In this document: positions 36,080-48,075 of the stretch, piece by piece
Position numbering within the stretch: the stretch's first letter is position 1
How the letters are laid out: every line of letters starts with the position of its first letter
Assembly (NCBI GenBank): GCA_030533445.1
Contig: CM060081.1
Location: 16,767,655-16,831,654 of the forward strand
Length of the DNA: 64,000 bases
Reading direction: 5' to 3'
DNA from: Cyprinodon diabolis
Lineage: Eukaryota > Chordata > Actinopteri > Cyprinodontiformes > Cyprinodontidae
The notes under the pieces: model-generated
Told to the model about the DNA's origin: nothing
The model's database searches: none
The model's input: the letters and a program-made list of their open reading frames with translations, nothing else
Position numbers and translations under genes: made by a program

Positions 36080-36567
36080 CTGTGCTGCTTCCATCAACAC
36101 CCTTGTTTATAAATGTTGGAGATTGGCCTGTTTTCCAGTGTGGTCCTGTTTCTCTGACCGTGACTGAGTGGATGTGCTCTCTTCGTCCTCTGGCATGGAA
36201 GCTGCCTTGGAGCTCGTCTGCCTGGCTGTGTGTTTCCTGGACGGGGCCGCCTTTTACAGCTGCTTTTTGTGTCTCTTCTTCTGTCTCCTTGAACCCCAGT
36301 CGGCCTCGGCAGATGGCCGCTCACACTGAGCCTGGTTCTGCTGGAGGTTTCTTCCTGTTAAAAGGGAGTTTTTCCTCTCCACTGTCGCTACAAGCATGCT
36401 TAGTGTGAGGGATTGTATTTGAGTCAATGAGTCAATGCAATCAACTGGTTTTCCTTAGATAGAAAACTTTGTATCAATTTGACTGTATGATCTGGTTGAA
36501 CTGTAAAGTGCCTTGAGATGACATGTGTTGTGAATTTGGCGCTATATAAATAAACAGAATTGAATTG
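36080..36567 (+). mobile_element. Retroposon 3' region with (GAATT)n tail
   Basis: It contains CTGGAGGTTTCTTCCTGTTA, AAAGGGAGTTTTTCCTCTCC, CCTTAGATAGAAAACTTTGT and GGCGCTATATAAATAAA, ending GAATTGAATTGAATTG. I recognise this string as a very common teleost retroposon 3' end. The 195-codon open frame that overlaps it (35821-36408) is not a conserved protein. Confidence 0.65.
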
Positions 36568-39500
36568 AATTGATTATCCACAGAAACCATGTGTGCCAAT
36601 GTGTTTGTAACTTGGAAATCATAGCTAAGCAAATATAAAACTCTGAGAGAGGCAAAAGTAGAATGTAGAAAACAGCATTTTTTGTTGCTCCATATAAGAC
36701 CAAATTGCACATTTATACAATAGGACAAAAGAGGCTTTATATGTGCTATTCATCCAATAAATTCATGGAATTGAGTGACAAAGTCTTGAATTTTAAAACA
36801 TTTTTCAACAGCTTAGTAAATTTTTTTGTGTGTTTAATAGATGTAAATCTTTTTTTATTTTCAGAATTGGATTTTTTACTAATGCACAAACTTTATGCAT
36901 ACAGTATACTTTCTGCATTGATAGAAGTTTTGTATTGTGACAACCCACCCTGTCCTATTATTACCAATCCAATGCCTTTTGGAATAGCTTAACTTGCTTT
37001 TTAGGATTTTTCCTCTGTAACCTAAATGGAACATTAGTATTTGTTCTACCTGCTTGGAAGCGGTTCCAATCTTACTGAGTCATGCTAAGAACGGAATGAT
37101 AGAAGGTCGTGAAGGATTTGCTAGGGAGATGAGGCATTGGTTGCATGTTAACCAGCAAGAATATTGTAACTTATTTCTTTAACCATTTAATCATTGTACA
37201 CTGGGTTTAATGAGTATACAACCATTTTAGCAAGGTAACATTGGTTAGCTTAAGCTTGTTCTAATGCATCATTTAGCTTGTATCCTTTAGCTTCATACAG
37301 TTCCATAGCTTTCCTCTTTCTCCTGTTATTTATCCAGAGTGCCTCATCTTGCCGCCTGCAGCCTTCAACTGCTCTGTGCAGAAGGGCCTCCTTTCTTGCC
37401 CCATATTCATGTCACATATGAACATAGGTGTTGCTTTAACATGAGGACCCAGCCGAAAATTGTCATTATAATAAACTGTAATGAAAAAACACCCTTGCAG
37501 AGAAGTTTCAGGACAAACTCTTTGTGCCTCCTCACAAACTCTCTGTTGATGTCTTTGAGTTAATTGGTTCCCAAATATGTCATATATAGATGTGAATTTT
37601 AGTTAAAGATGCCATCTTAGAATTCTAACACCATGACAGCCACCTGGTTGCCGTAGAACCAATTTAATATTTATATCAAACACATTAGTACACTTGAAAA
37701 TATAGATGCACGTAAGATGGAAAATGTTAGCCTTTAGATTCAAAACCCCATAATGCACCGCAACATATTTTTGCAAAATATTCGAACATAAGTTCTCCAA
37801 ATATAAGAGGAACATTGTGGTTTGGTTTATACAAAAAAAAAAATGTTTTATTATAATTTAGTTTGTTGCAAGGATTTTACAGATGAAGAAATAGGATTTT
37901 ACAGTTTGAAGAAATACACAATTACACCATATGCCAGCCGTCACAAGGATGTGCATGACAAGGAAGGGCTATATATACTGCATGCATCATTTAATTAGTT
38001 AACATTGTGTTACTTCTTGAGCTCCTTGAGTTAAGTACCGTCACAGGTAGGTGTTTTGGCCGGAGAGTAAGTGTTGGGACCGGTATGACTTAAGGAGGGC
38101 CGGCCCTCGCACACTGAAATTAAGACTGGCCAACCGGGGAAAAGGTTGAAACTCAGTGGAGCACATTTATTTATAGCTTACTCTCCCAATGTCTTTGTTT
38201 TTAATAGCTTCTTTCACCAAAAAATATGTCCAGTCTGAGTTGTATTTGTTATTTGGATCTTTATCCAGTTTAGAAAGATATTTAGAAAAGCACAAAATCA
38301 TTTACAGAAACAAAATGGAGATAGCTTTTACTCATTAACAATTAAAGATGAAAAATTCAAGTTTTTTCTAAATACACCATTTCACTTTGGTGCAATAATG
38401 TGCTTCTGTACTATGATAAAGATTGCCCTCTAACCCAAAGACTATTGTTTAAGAACATCTTTCTTGACATACCTCAGTTCTACCCAGCAACGTGTTGCTG
38501 GTACAGACCTGCACTTTGCGGGATTTCAGTGCTGTGGTTGTTGCTGCGCTGTAGTTAAGGGATTGGTGTTAATGCTCACAGGCCTTGCAGACTGGCTCCT
38601 TGGTGTCCCATTAACATCACATAGTGCTAGACAGTAACAGCATGTTCTCTTGCTACCCCACCTGTTTCCTGTCATGCGACATAGCCACAGTGGTCTGCCA
38701 TTTGTGATTTCAGAGTTTAAACATGAAAACAAATCTATGTCAAAGGCTGTCAAAGAAATCTCTTCACAGTTGATTTCAAAGTAGTTGGAGTTTTGTTTTT
38801 TGTTGTTGTGTATCTGCTTCTGCTCTGTCAGTACTCAGTGTGTATTTATCGAACATTTGTTATACCTACCAAAGGTAATATGAAAGTGTTTCTATCAAAG
38901 ATAAAAGGAAGTGATACTAAATTAAATAACAAGACGACTGAAGCTGTAATAGAGGAGCTGTCAACAAAATCATCATGTCATCAACTTTAATATTGAAAAA
39001 TAGATACCAGTTGTTCCTTAAAAAAATGTAGGCAAGCTCTGTTTAAATGGGCTAAGGTGTACCAGCTAAAACTTTTTTAGTTTAATATTAGAATATAAAT
39101 ATTCTAATTATGTTTTTTTTGGTGACATTTTTGATATCTTTCTCCCACCCTTTATTAGCAAAAAGGAGAAAACAAAAGCTCTGAACGACTTTTATTGCTG
39201 ATGATGAAATCCACACTGAAACTGTCTGACATACACAAATAATACTATATAAAAAATAACAATGTTTACCCCCTAAGTTCTCAATTTGCAGCTGATAAAT
39301 AAAAATAGCATATTAGTATTTCTCTGCATTTGTAACTTAACAGGTGTAAGAGTTTTCTGATAAAACAAAGAGAAAATGGTAATTAATAATTAATTAATAT
39401 ATATATAATATTATATTTAATAACAGCAGGTGAGGGCAATATTACAATAACATATTCATTATATGTTTCAGCTTTATTTCTGCTGGTGATATCCTGGTAG

Positions 39501-39639
39501 GGAACCTCTGCCCAAGGATCTATCTTCTCATCCACACTTGCCATCTTCCCTTACTGAATAAAAAAAAGATAAAAAAGAATAATTCCCAAACCTTTATGAT
39601 ATCAGCATTATTTTTCCATGTGAAAATGCTTTGTTGTGG

Positions 39640-39810
39640 TTGTGAGCATGTGTGTGAATAGTTGTTTGTCCTGTTTGTCTCTGTGTTTGTCTCACCCTGT
39701 CCAGGGTGTACTCTGTCTCTCGCCTGTAGACAGCTGGAGATATGCACCAGCACCCCTCACGAACCAGCTTGGGATAAGCGTGACGGAAAATGGATTGATG
39801 GATGGAAATG
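39640..39810 (+). mobile_element. SINE-like element copy 3 (3' half)
   Basis: GTTGTTTGTCCTGTTTGTCT, then CCTGTCCAGGGTGTACTCTG and TAGACAGCTGGAGATATGCACC, ending GATTGATGGATGGA. This is the same body and tail as the copy at 4439-4742 but lacks the tRNA-like head. Confidence 0.7.
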
Positions 39811-42652
39811 CTTTGCTCTGAATGATGCACACAGTTCTGAAGAATGGTACTTTTTACAAGCTGTCCTTCAGCAGTGGTTTGCCTCTCCTCAACAAAGACA
39901 TGATTGTCAAGTGCATGATTGACAATTTTCCTGTTAGCAGATAAAACAACTTTAGCTGAAGATCCCTACAGCTCGTCCACAGTTAAAATTTATCTATTGG
40001 CTGCTTCTTTACTAATGTTTTTCTTGCAAGTTTAGGTACATGGTTTTGTCATATCTGCATATTTGAATATCTGAATAAACAGCTCTTTGTGAGATGTCCA
40101 AAGCATGGGATATTGTTTCAGAGCCCTGCTTGACACTTTTCTCATTGAGATGGTAGCTGTGCTCCTTTTTTTTTTTTTTGCCTAATTCAGTAGTTTATTA
40201 AGGTTCTCAAATAAATGTCATCATCCTTCTTACTATGCAGGGATTTGAACCAAGATTAGGTTTTATGCTGTCTAGTTCTTATGAATTAATTAGATGACCT
40301 CGGAAGGCGATGGTTGAGTTGTTTTTGTTTAGGGATATAGTATTGGCTTCAAGCAAAAGCATGACACAGTTTAATTAGGAAAAAAATAGGAAACCATACA
40401 TAACTTCATTTCAACAGAAGAAATACACATTTTTTTTCTCTATTCTTACACTGGTGCATTCAGTGATTCACTAAACACATTCACTCTGTCCTTATACTTT
40501 CCAAATTCTAGGCTGTATGCCTCAGGAGAACCTGAACCTGCTTTCATGTTGGCAAGTCTGTATCTTGTGTGGTCAGGATCTACACAGTCTGCCATCAAAC
40601 AGTCATATCCCATCGCTCTGCTTTTGGCCACCCTCTGTTCTCAGAGGTCTTCTTTTTCAGGTTATGTTCTTAATCCCCATCCACTTGTGTTTGAAAAAGC
40701 CTCAGGGATTTACTTTTAGTGACAAAACGATCAAAAGGTAGAGAAAGATGCCTGTATATCTACTTCTTTCCTCTAGTGCTAAAGAGTGAAAACAGCTGCC
40801 AGACACCTGGTCAGCTCTGCTAAGATAGGAAATAGGTGTGTATATCTGGTTTGATCTTGAAGTTGAGAAAGAGCTCAACTCTAAGTAACAATTTTTTTCT
40901 TGTAAATATATGGTAAATTATGAAAAAAGATCCTGCTGTACATCAGCTCAAGATATTTTTCTTTAAAATCATATTTAGTATGTTCTGCCGTAATTCTGCA
41001 TAAAAATAGTGATATGCAGAGCTTTGCAGGAGCACCTGCTGGGTCACAATTAGAGGAAATCTGCTGCAAAAAGATTTAAATTAGTTGGCAAACAATGCTG
41101 GTGTATAACTGCTGGGTTCCTAAAGGCCCACTGGGAAACTAGATGCATAATTCATAAATCTGGATTCTCACTTTAAACGGTGTCCTGTGGGATTGATATT
41201 GTTTGCCCACCTGTTTGTAAATCATATAATTTGAATAATAAGATTTGCACATGTCTTAGTGTCATGTTCAGGATAACCATTTTATCAGCTGTACTTGAAC
41301 TACATTTAAGGGTACAGTGCAAAAAAAAACATTGACTTAAAAATCCCCTGAGGAGTCCTCGTTCAAATAATCCTTTCCCTGTGCCCAGAAGGAAGAAGTA
41401 ATTTCCAATTATATTCAGAAATCTGTGGGCACAGATTCCAGAATCATTTTGCATCAATTGGCAATAAAGCCTGCAGATGGCTTTAGACCGGAGACCTCGA
41501 TTTAAGACCCACCAATACTAGATTTATAGGGTTTTTTTTCTAGAGCTCATCTCACCTGGGGGAGGTGTGTGATAGCATATTTTACAATAGCTGGATATTA
41601 TACTCCTACTACATCCTCAAAATATGAGGGAATCTGCTAATGATGTGAGTTACTTAAATGTATTTGGGATCTGGCCAAAGCAGAAAAAAAGCTTCTCTTA
41701 AATTAAGCTAAGATTGCAACATAATCCCTCATTTAAATTCTTCTAATGGCTGCATGCAGCAGAGGAAAACCAAAAATCAGTGTTGATGTGTTAGATGAGA
41801 CATTACAAGGCAAAACTGAAAGACATCACAAATATATTACCTATTTTCACACTTTAAATAATATATTTTTTTTTGTAAATACACAATAATATGTCAACTG
41901 ATTTGACTAAGGTGCAACTAAATAAACAGACTTTTAAGAACAATAAAAGGGAACATAACTCAGCAGCATCATATTAATCATATACTTCTGGGGAGATTCT
42001 GGTCCTTTCCTATTTGCTTTAGTTTATTGATATCTGGAGTTATTATACAGATACAGTCTGCACCTTGAGATAAATTATCATGGATGTCAAAAGTCACATA
42101 TAAACACAACAACACTCATTTACATGCAGATTATTAGTGCAGCGTCCTATGCAAAGACACTTTTGCACGGGGAAATCTAGAACTGGACTCACAGTCTTCT
42201 AGTCTGAAGTCTGGTTTCTCTTTCCACTGATCCACATCCATCACAACCAGCTGAAGCTGAAATGGAAATCCAGTATGACACTTCACGGAACCCCCACTCT
42301 CTAAATGTCCTGCTGGCATCTTTCCAAATTGGCATAAAAAAATTTGTTACATATGCCTCAGACAAGGAAAAGGCAAAAGCAAAAGTAATGTTGTTAATAT
42401 TTGATTGACAATTGCAGCATTTTGGCTTTGTTTGTTTAATGAAGTATTAAAGGGTTAAACAGTGTTTTTGGTGGTAGGTTTAAGTTATTTTAGAACCTGA
42501 CAAAGGCCAGATTATTTTTTATGCTAAAATGCTCTATGTCTTGTTATTATGACAATGATATTTATTTCTAATATTTTCTGTCTTATTTCAATACTTTGCC
42601 TGTAACTTTGGCACTTCTCTCTAGTTTGCATTTGTTTGGTGACATTAAGAAA

Positions 42653-42865
42653 TAGATGTCAAACTCCAGTCCTCAGAGGCTGGAGTCCTGCTGCTTTTTA
42701 GATGGGTCTCTACTTCAGCACATCCAAATCAAGTAATTGGCTCATTAGCAAGACAGCTGCATACTGACAAGGTTTTTCAGCCCTAAGATTTGCATGCATT
42801 GAGCCAGGGACAGATTTGGTTGTAGCAGGACACCAACCCCTTAAAACAGGAGTTTGACATTCTTG
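42653..42865. mobile_element. Decayed hAT-like MITE (GTCAAACTCC termini)
   Basis: Inverted ends GATGTCAAACTCCAGTCCTC and TAAAACAGGAGTTTGACATTC enclose a body that includes the CAGGACACCAACCC stretch. This is the common fish element whose intact ends read CAGGGGTGTCAAACTCC. No TSD can be read, so the outermost bases are eroded. Confidence 0.6.
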
Positions 42866-44889
42866 TTTGGAGATTTTTAAAATTATTAGGTTTTGTTCCT
42901 ATGTTTATATACACACTCTGATATAGCTACATAACATTAATTCAACATGATTTATTATGATTCTTGTGCATTTTGCCAAAGATTTATGACATGGTGCTGA
43001 CTAAAGAAAATAATTTTGCTGATAATAAAAAAAAAATAACATACAGGATGTGGTTAAAGAAGCATTTGAATTATGTGTTTAAAAAAAAAACACCTTCAAA
43101 AACAGCATAAAGTGTGGAAATGAATCATTGCTTTACACATATTGGTTTTGGTCATGCTACTATTCTGCTTCCCTAAGCTAGAGTCACCTAAAAGAGAGAT
43201 TCCAGTCACAATATGGAACAACTGCAAATACTAAACGTCAGGAATGACAAAGACACATGCCCTGCAGAAATGCCCATTGCATGTTGGTTCATGTCATTTG
43301 ACATTTGATTTGGATCCTAAATTTTTTATTTCTGCCTTTGAAAGTCAATGGTGTGAGACCATCCATCCCCGATATAGATGTCTTAAGTTTTTTCTTTTTG
43401 TCTTATATTTCAAACTAGAAAAAAAAAATAAAAAATTGCTGTAAATTCTTTTCTTGTAGTGCAACCGCTTACAGAAAAGAGAAAAATAAGATTGTAAGTA
43501 AAAATAAAATATAAGAATAAAATAAGATGAGGATAAGAATAAAATAAGGATGATATGTGTGTTCTATCTAAATACTAAGTTAAAGTAAGTTTTTGAGCAG
43601 GTTTCTCAAATGATGAAAATAAATAATCAATAATATGTATTTGTGTTGAATAAGGTTTTATTCAGATAAACATGAATTCTGAGCTGTAGGCCTACATTAT
43701 AGGTCATGATGAACTGTTTACACTCAGTAGCTTTGTGTTCGTCAGTCCAAGCTCTATTTCTTCTTTTTCCATAAGTCATTGTAATGTCCTGTGAGGCTGG
43801 AGTAGCCCCAAGGGCTGCTGGGTAATGTCAACATGGAGAGAGCATCACCCTTTTATCCTAGTTTTGTGTTACAGAGGGTTGTTTATGTTGGTCGTCTGTT
43901 CATGCTAAGCTAACATTATGTTCTTGAGGTCGCAGCTTTAAGTGTTAACTTTGGCACCACCTGAAGAATCTGTCACCAGTCGGATATAAGGGAACAAGCA
44001 TGTTTTACTTACTTATCTATCGGGAGACATGCTACAATATCAAGGTTAAAGTCATCATTAGTACAGACCGAGCTCCCAACCCAACTTTGAGAATAAATTA
44101 ATCGCCCGACTTCTTAACGCCTATAACGGCCCACCAGTAATACCGTACATACATATATATACTGTATAAATATATAAACCTTACTGAGTGCAAAACAGGG
44201 ATTTAGGATTATGATTTCCTTTACTGAAGGTAACTTATCTAACAGTAACGTGCCCCTTGGTAAGCCATTAAGTACCGGACACCTAGGTCAATGTACATCA
44301 TCTATATGAAAGTTGGGGCAAAAACTACGGGGGAAGTTGGGGTCATAAAGTAAAACAAAAAAGTTAAACAATTAAAACTTTTTCTTTTTTTTCAGTTTTT
44401 TTTTTTTTTTTTACACTTTAAAATTTTGTCAGTTTCAAATTTCTGACCCTGTTTTTCCATTGGGCCAGGGCTTCAGATAATTGTGTGGCATTATGACCAA
44501 CAGCTCAAAACTGAATGGGAACTGTGAACTTGTCTTTAAAACATCAAAGTTATTCTATTTTTATCCAAACACTTTTGAAACATAGCATGCTTCATGTATC
44601 CAAGAAGAGAAGATTTACTCATTTCTTTTATGAATAAATACATTTAATATTCAATTAAAAATTGCTGATAGGATGAGCTTGGAGCCCAATGAAGCTGCAG
44701 GAAGCACATATAAACTTTATAATATTCCAGTCAGATGTTAAAGATTTAATAAACAGCTCAGTTTGGGGGAATATATCCGCTTATCACTTGCTGTGGAGCT
44801 TATTCTGCATTTACTTTAATCCTAGCATGATGGCTTTGATTTTTGGTTCATCTTCCGTCGATATTTATGATGCTGTGGTTTTGTGTCAG

Positions 44890-45077
44890 CTTTTCAGAGG
44901 TTTTTGGGGAAGACGGATGTGTCCCAGGAGCTAGAAGAGGTCCACGTGGAGGCTCGAGCTCGGGACAGCCTGAACGCTGTGTCTGTGTTAGAGCTACTGA
45001 GGAGCCCAGCTGTTCGCTGGCAGCTCATCACTATCATCATCACCATGGCCTGCTATCAGCTCTGTGGCCTTAATGCA
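44890..45077 (+). CDS. slc2a9: SLC2A9-like exon: large cytoplasmic loop and TM7 (human residues ~272-334)
   Basis: This 188-nt exon has acceptor TTTTGTGTCAG and donor GTAAGA. It encodes the second half of the central cytoplasmic loop ([18 protein letters not shown]) and TM7. The LLRSPAVRW stretch leads into TM7, whose core is [13 protein letters not shown]. This is the part most specific to GLUT9: other class II members have QQLSG or clearly different residues where GLUT9 has CYQLCG. The Val in DVSQ matches the human V282 polymorphic site, the Arg of VEAR matches human R294, and the Asn of LNA matches N333. The exon ends in phase 0 exactly after N-A of the NAI triplet, whose Ile begins the next exon. 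Confidence 0.95.
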
Positions 45078-46217
45078 GTAAGACGATGCACACGTTTAGA
45101 TTGTCATTTTTTCGATATTTTGCTTATAATATTCTTGAATTTTAAGTGAAGTGAATTTTTTTGTTATTTCAAAAGATTAGTAACACGTTTGTCCATCCCT
45201 CCAAACTATACTTTATTACCCTTTGTTAAGTAGCTCTACACCTCAGTCCACTGAGGTTTGCACCAATCTCTGCAGCTTTGATTACTTGAGCTCCTTAAAG
45301 AATTTCCAGTTTATAAGAGCATGTTTGTGTGATTTTTAACCCACCTGCTGAAAAAACTTGAGGGATGACGAGACACTGCTGTTGGATGCAGGGACCTCCT
45401 TTCTATAGTACCAACTCACAGGAATTCACTACCAGTTGACCTGCCTTTCTGATTACCAACCATTACATGGATCTGTTACTATTTTTAGTGCTGGCTCACT
45501 TGTGGTTCCCACTGCCACGTAACTCTAGAGAACTATTTGTCACTGATTGTCACTAGTCAAACACAATTTTAATAACTAATATGAATAATTAGATCATTTT
45601 ATGGTGCACTTATTAGATATATAAATGCTATTATGGCAAACTAGCTGTAGGTAGCATAAGCCGTAAATTGAGTTGTCTTACCTTCCTGTGCTGTCCTTCC
45701 ATTTAATACCACATGGCTTCTCTCTCCTGTACATATCCCGGTTGCTTCATCTAGCTGCCCACAGCCTTCTTTTGCACTCATTCTTTACTGTGAGTCTACC
45801 AACAGCCATAAACAAAGCAATCTGTCATTTTGTTGGTGTCACTGCAAACCGCCTTACATAGGACTGTATGTCTGCCTTGCTGTTCAAGATTCCGCCCTTA
45901 TTGAGATTGTAATAAAAAATTAATAAATCTTAATGGAATTGACCTCACCTTAATAGATAAGTTTCCACTGACAAAGAGGATTTAGTTTCTGTTCTAAGTT
46001 TTCACTCAGTTGTTCGATCTAAACCTGGGTTTTGGCCAGGCCAAGCAGTTTTTTCTAAACTAAACTTCCTTATTTTGAGGCCTCCTGTATGAAGTGCATC
46101 TTTGCACAAAAAGAACTGCTGTTTAATGGAAGTTGGGATTTGTAAGTATGAAGGCGCGTGAAAGTGTCCAAAAATCCAGACAAACTTCCACACAGCCACA
46201 TCTAAAACCTTGATGGA

Positions 46218-46251
46218 TTGATTGATTGATATATATATATATATATATATA
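46218..46251. repeat. (GATT)n-(TA)n compound microsatellite
   Basis: Three GATT-type units run into about 22 bp of TA. Confidence 0.9.
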
Positions 46252-46723
46252 AAACCTGAAGTCTTATTATACAGGGTTATTGCACTGGCTATCAAATAAA
46301 AAAATGAAATGAAATGTGACTCTCTTCATTAAATGTATACTGCTCATCAACCTTTTCTATGAGTTGGAGATTTTAGGATTTAAAAATGAAAGATAAAAAA
46401 TGTATTACATTTGGCCTCATAAGACACCATAGAACACCTATGAAATGATGGAAACAACACAAACAAGTTGGATGTGACAATCAGGTCAAGAATGTGTTTA
46501 TAATCGCACATGTCTATATAAAAAGGCGTAAAGAAATGCACAATTGTGCAAGGATGCCAGTCTTGACACTGCTGGAGGACATCACCAGTGGAATGGTGGA
46601 TTATTTACTGATTTAAATTGTCCAGCTTCACAGAGGGACACTGAAGAGCTATGCGTCTCTGTGCAAAATAAAGATCTAACTAGCCCTATGTGCAATGGGA
46701 GTTTTTTTTAAGAAGGTGCTGAC

Positions 46724-47400
46724 TGACAGAATAGAGGACCCAGAATTCAGGCGAGACAGACAGTGGGATAATTTAGAATGCACTTATTCAAAATGAAAGG
46801 CTGTGGATCTGCTGTATCAGCAGCAACTAGGGCATCTAAAACAGGAACCTCTACAGGATAGAAACACAGGTTATTGACCATAATAATCTGAAGGAGGATG
46901 ATTACAAATGAGTGAGTCACTAACCTTGTTTGACAGTGCAGTCTGTGCCCAGAGAACGAGGATGGTTCCAGCCAGTCGGCTGACAAGATGCAGTGGACGC
47001 TGCCCGAGAATTCCAGACGCTGAAGCCTAGAAGGCTCCAGAACTGACAGGAGGTCAGATCCAAGAAAATGAAGGAAGGTAGGATAATCCAGGTCAAAATC
47101 AGAAGGCAGATCCAGGTTCAGTCCACAAGAAGATTTTTCGCAGATGTCCGAAGACAGGTCAGTCAAACAGATCAGACAGGGGCAGGCAGGATCAAAGGTC
47201 AGAATACAGAAACAGGTCAGGATCAGGCAATCAGAACACTATTAGAAACGCTAGAAAAGAGTCAAGAATAATCTGGCACTGACGGTTGGGACCAAGTAGA
47301 TTGTATAGAGGCAGGAGCAGGTGGATCAAATGAGCAGTAATGAGAAACCAGGTAGAGTTAGACAGGTGAATGAAATGTGCAGTCATCAGCACCAAGATCA
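46724..47400 (-). repeat. Dispersed repeat, family D, copy 2 (~677 bp)
   Basis: The reverse complement matches the copy at 23680-24205 from the TGATCTTGG end to the AATTCTGGGTCCTC end, including CTCTGGGCAC, GGTTAGTGACTCAC and ATCCCACTGTCTGTCTCGCC. It is about 150 bp longer in the first half. As read on + it starts TG and ends CA, but no convincing target duplication is seen. The 139-codon - strand frame inside it is not conserved as protein. Confidence 0.6.
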
Positions 47401-48049
47401 TGATAATTTAGGTCTTTGCTGCTATGTGTGCTGGTGGGGAGTATGCAGTTATACAATATAAAATAGAAATAATACTTTTTGCTATAATTAAAGGGTAAAG
47501 CCAAACCTCGGGGAAACATCCCTGTGCTGTAATCCTCCCTGCGTCTTTGCCCCACACAATGATAAGTGCTGTTCTCCTGGCAACTACCAAACCCAGACTC
47601 GTTTATTGGATTGCCATGAGACTCATGATTAATCGCTCTAATCAACATGTTTCCTCTGCTTTAAAAAGCATTTCCTCTCATGCTTTGCATTGCACTTGGT
47701 AATGAACAGCTTTGATGCAACTGCTTGGCCATGAAAACCAATTTGATGAAGCTCTTCACACAATGTTATTGAAGTAATCTGAAGATAATCACATGAGGTT
47801 TTGAGATCTGTAGCTGGTGACACTGCAGAATGTTTGGTGACCTCAGTGCACTATTAGCCACTTTATCTAAGTTGACTGTGAAATGTTTAGCACCAAAGAA
47901 ATATTATGGCTAGACTTATTGCACAGGTGTCCCTATATCATAAAATGATAAAACACTGATTTATTCATTTTAAAAATAATATTTAAAGAGGATTTCATCT
48001 CAGATTTTACACATTTGTAGTCATGTATGGGAATCATTAGGTTATAAAG

Positions 48050-48075
48050 TATATATATATATATATATATATATA
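48050..48075. repeat. (TA)n microsatellite
   Basis: About 26 bp of alternating TA. Confidence 0.9.

Larger units (their letters stand above)
33163..44889 (+). other. Intron of slc2a9-like gene (11727 bp)
   Basis: Contains a 25-bp tandem duplication (33691-33738), a SINE (34184-34526), LINE pieces (34725-35190), a (TA)n tract (35225-35273), a retroposon tail (36080-36567), a SINE copy (39640-39810) and a MITE-like element (42653-42865). A GC-richer patch at 38040-38160 (GGAGGGCCGGCCCTCG) is unexplained. The remaining stretches show nothing recognisable. Confidence 0.88.

Noticed and set aside
35821..36408. 195-codon open frame on the + strand
   Set aside because: It overlaps a common teleost retroposon 3' region; the composition is not protein-like and the frame has no recognised homologue.
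46747..47166. 139-codon open frame on the - strand
   Set aside because: It lies inside dispersed repeat family D, and the other copies do not preserve it.
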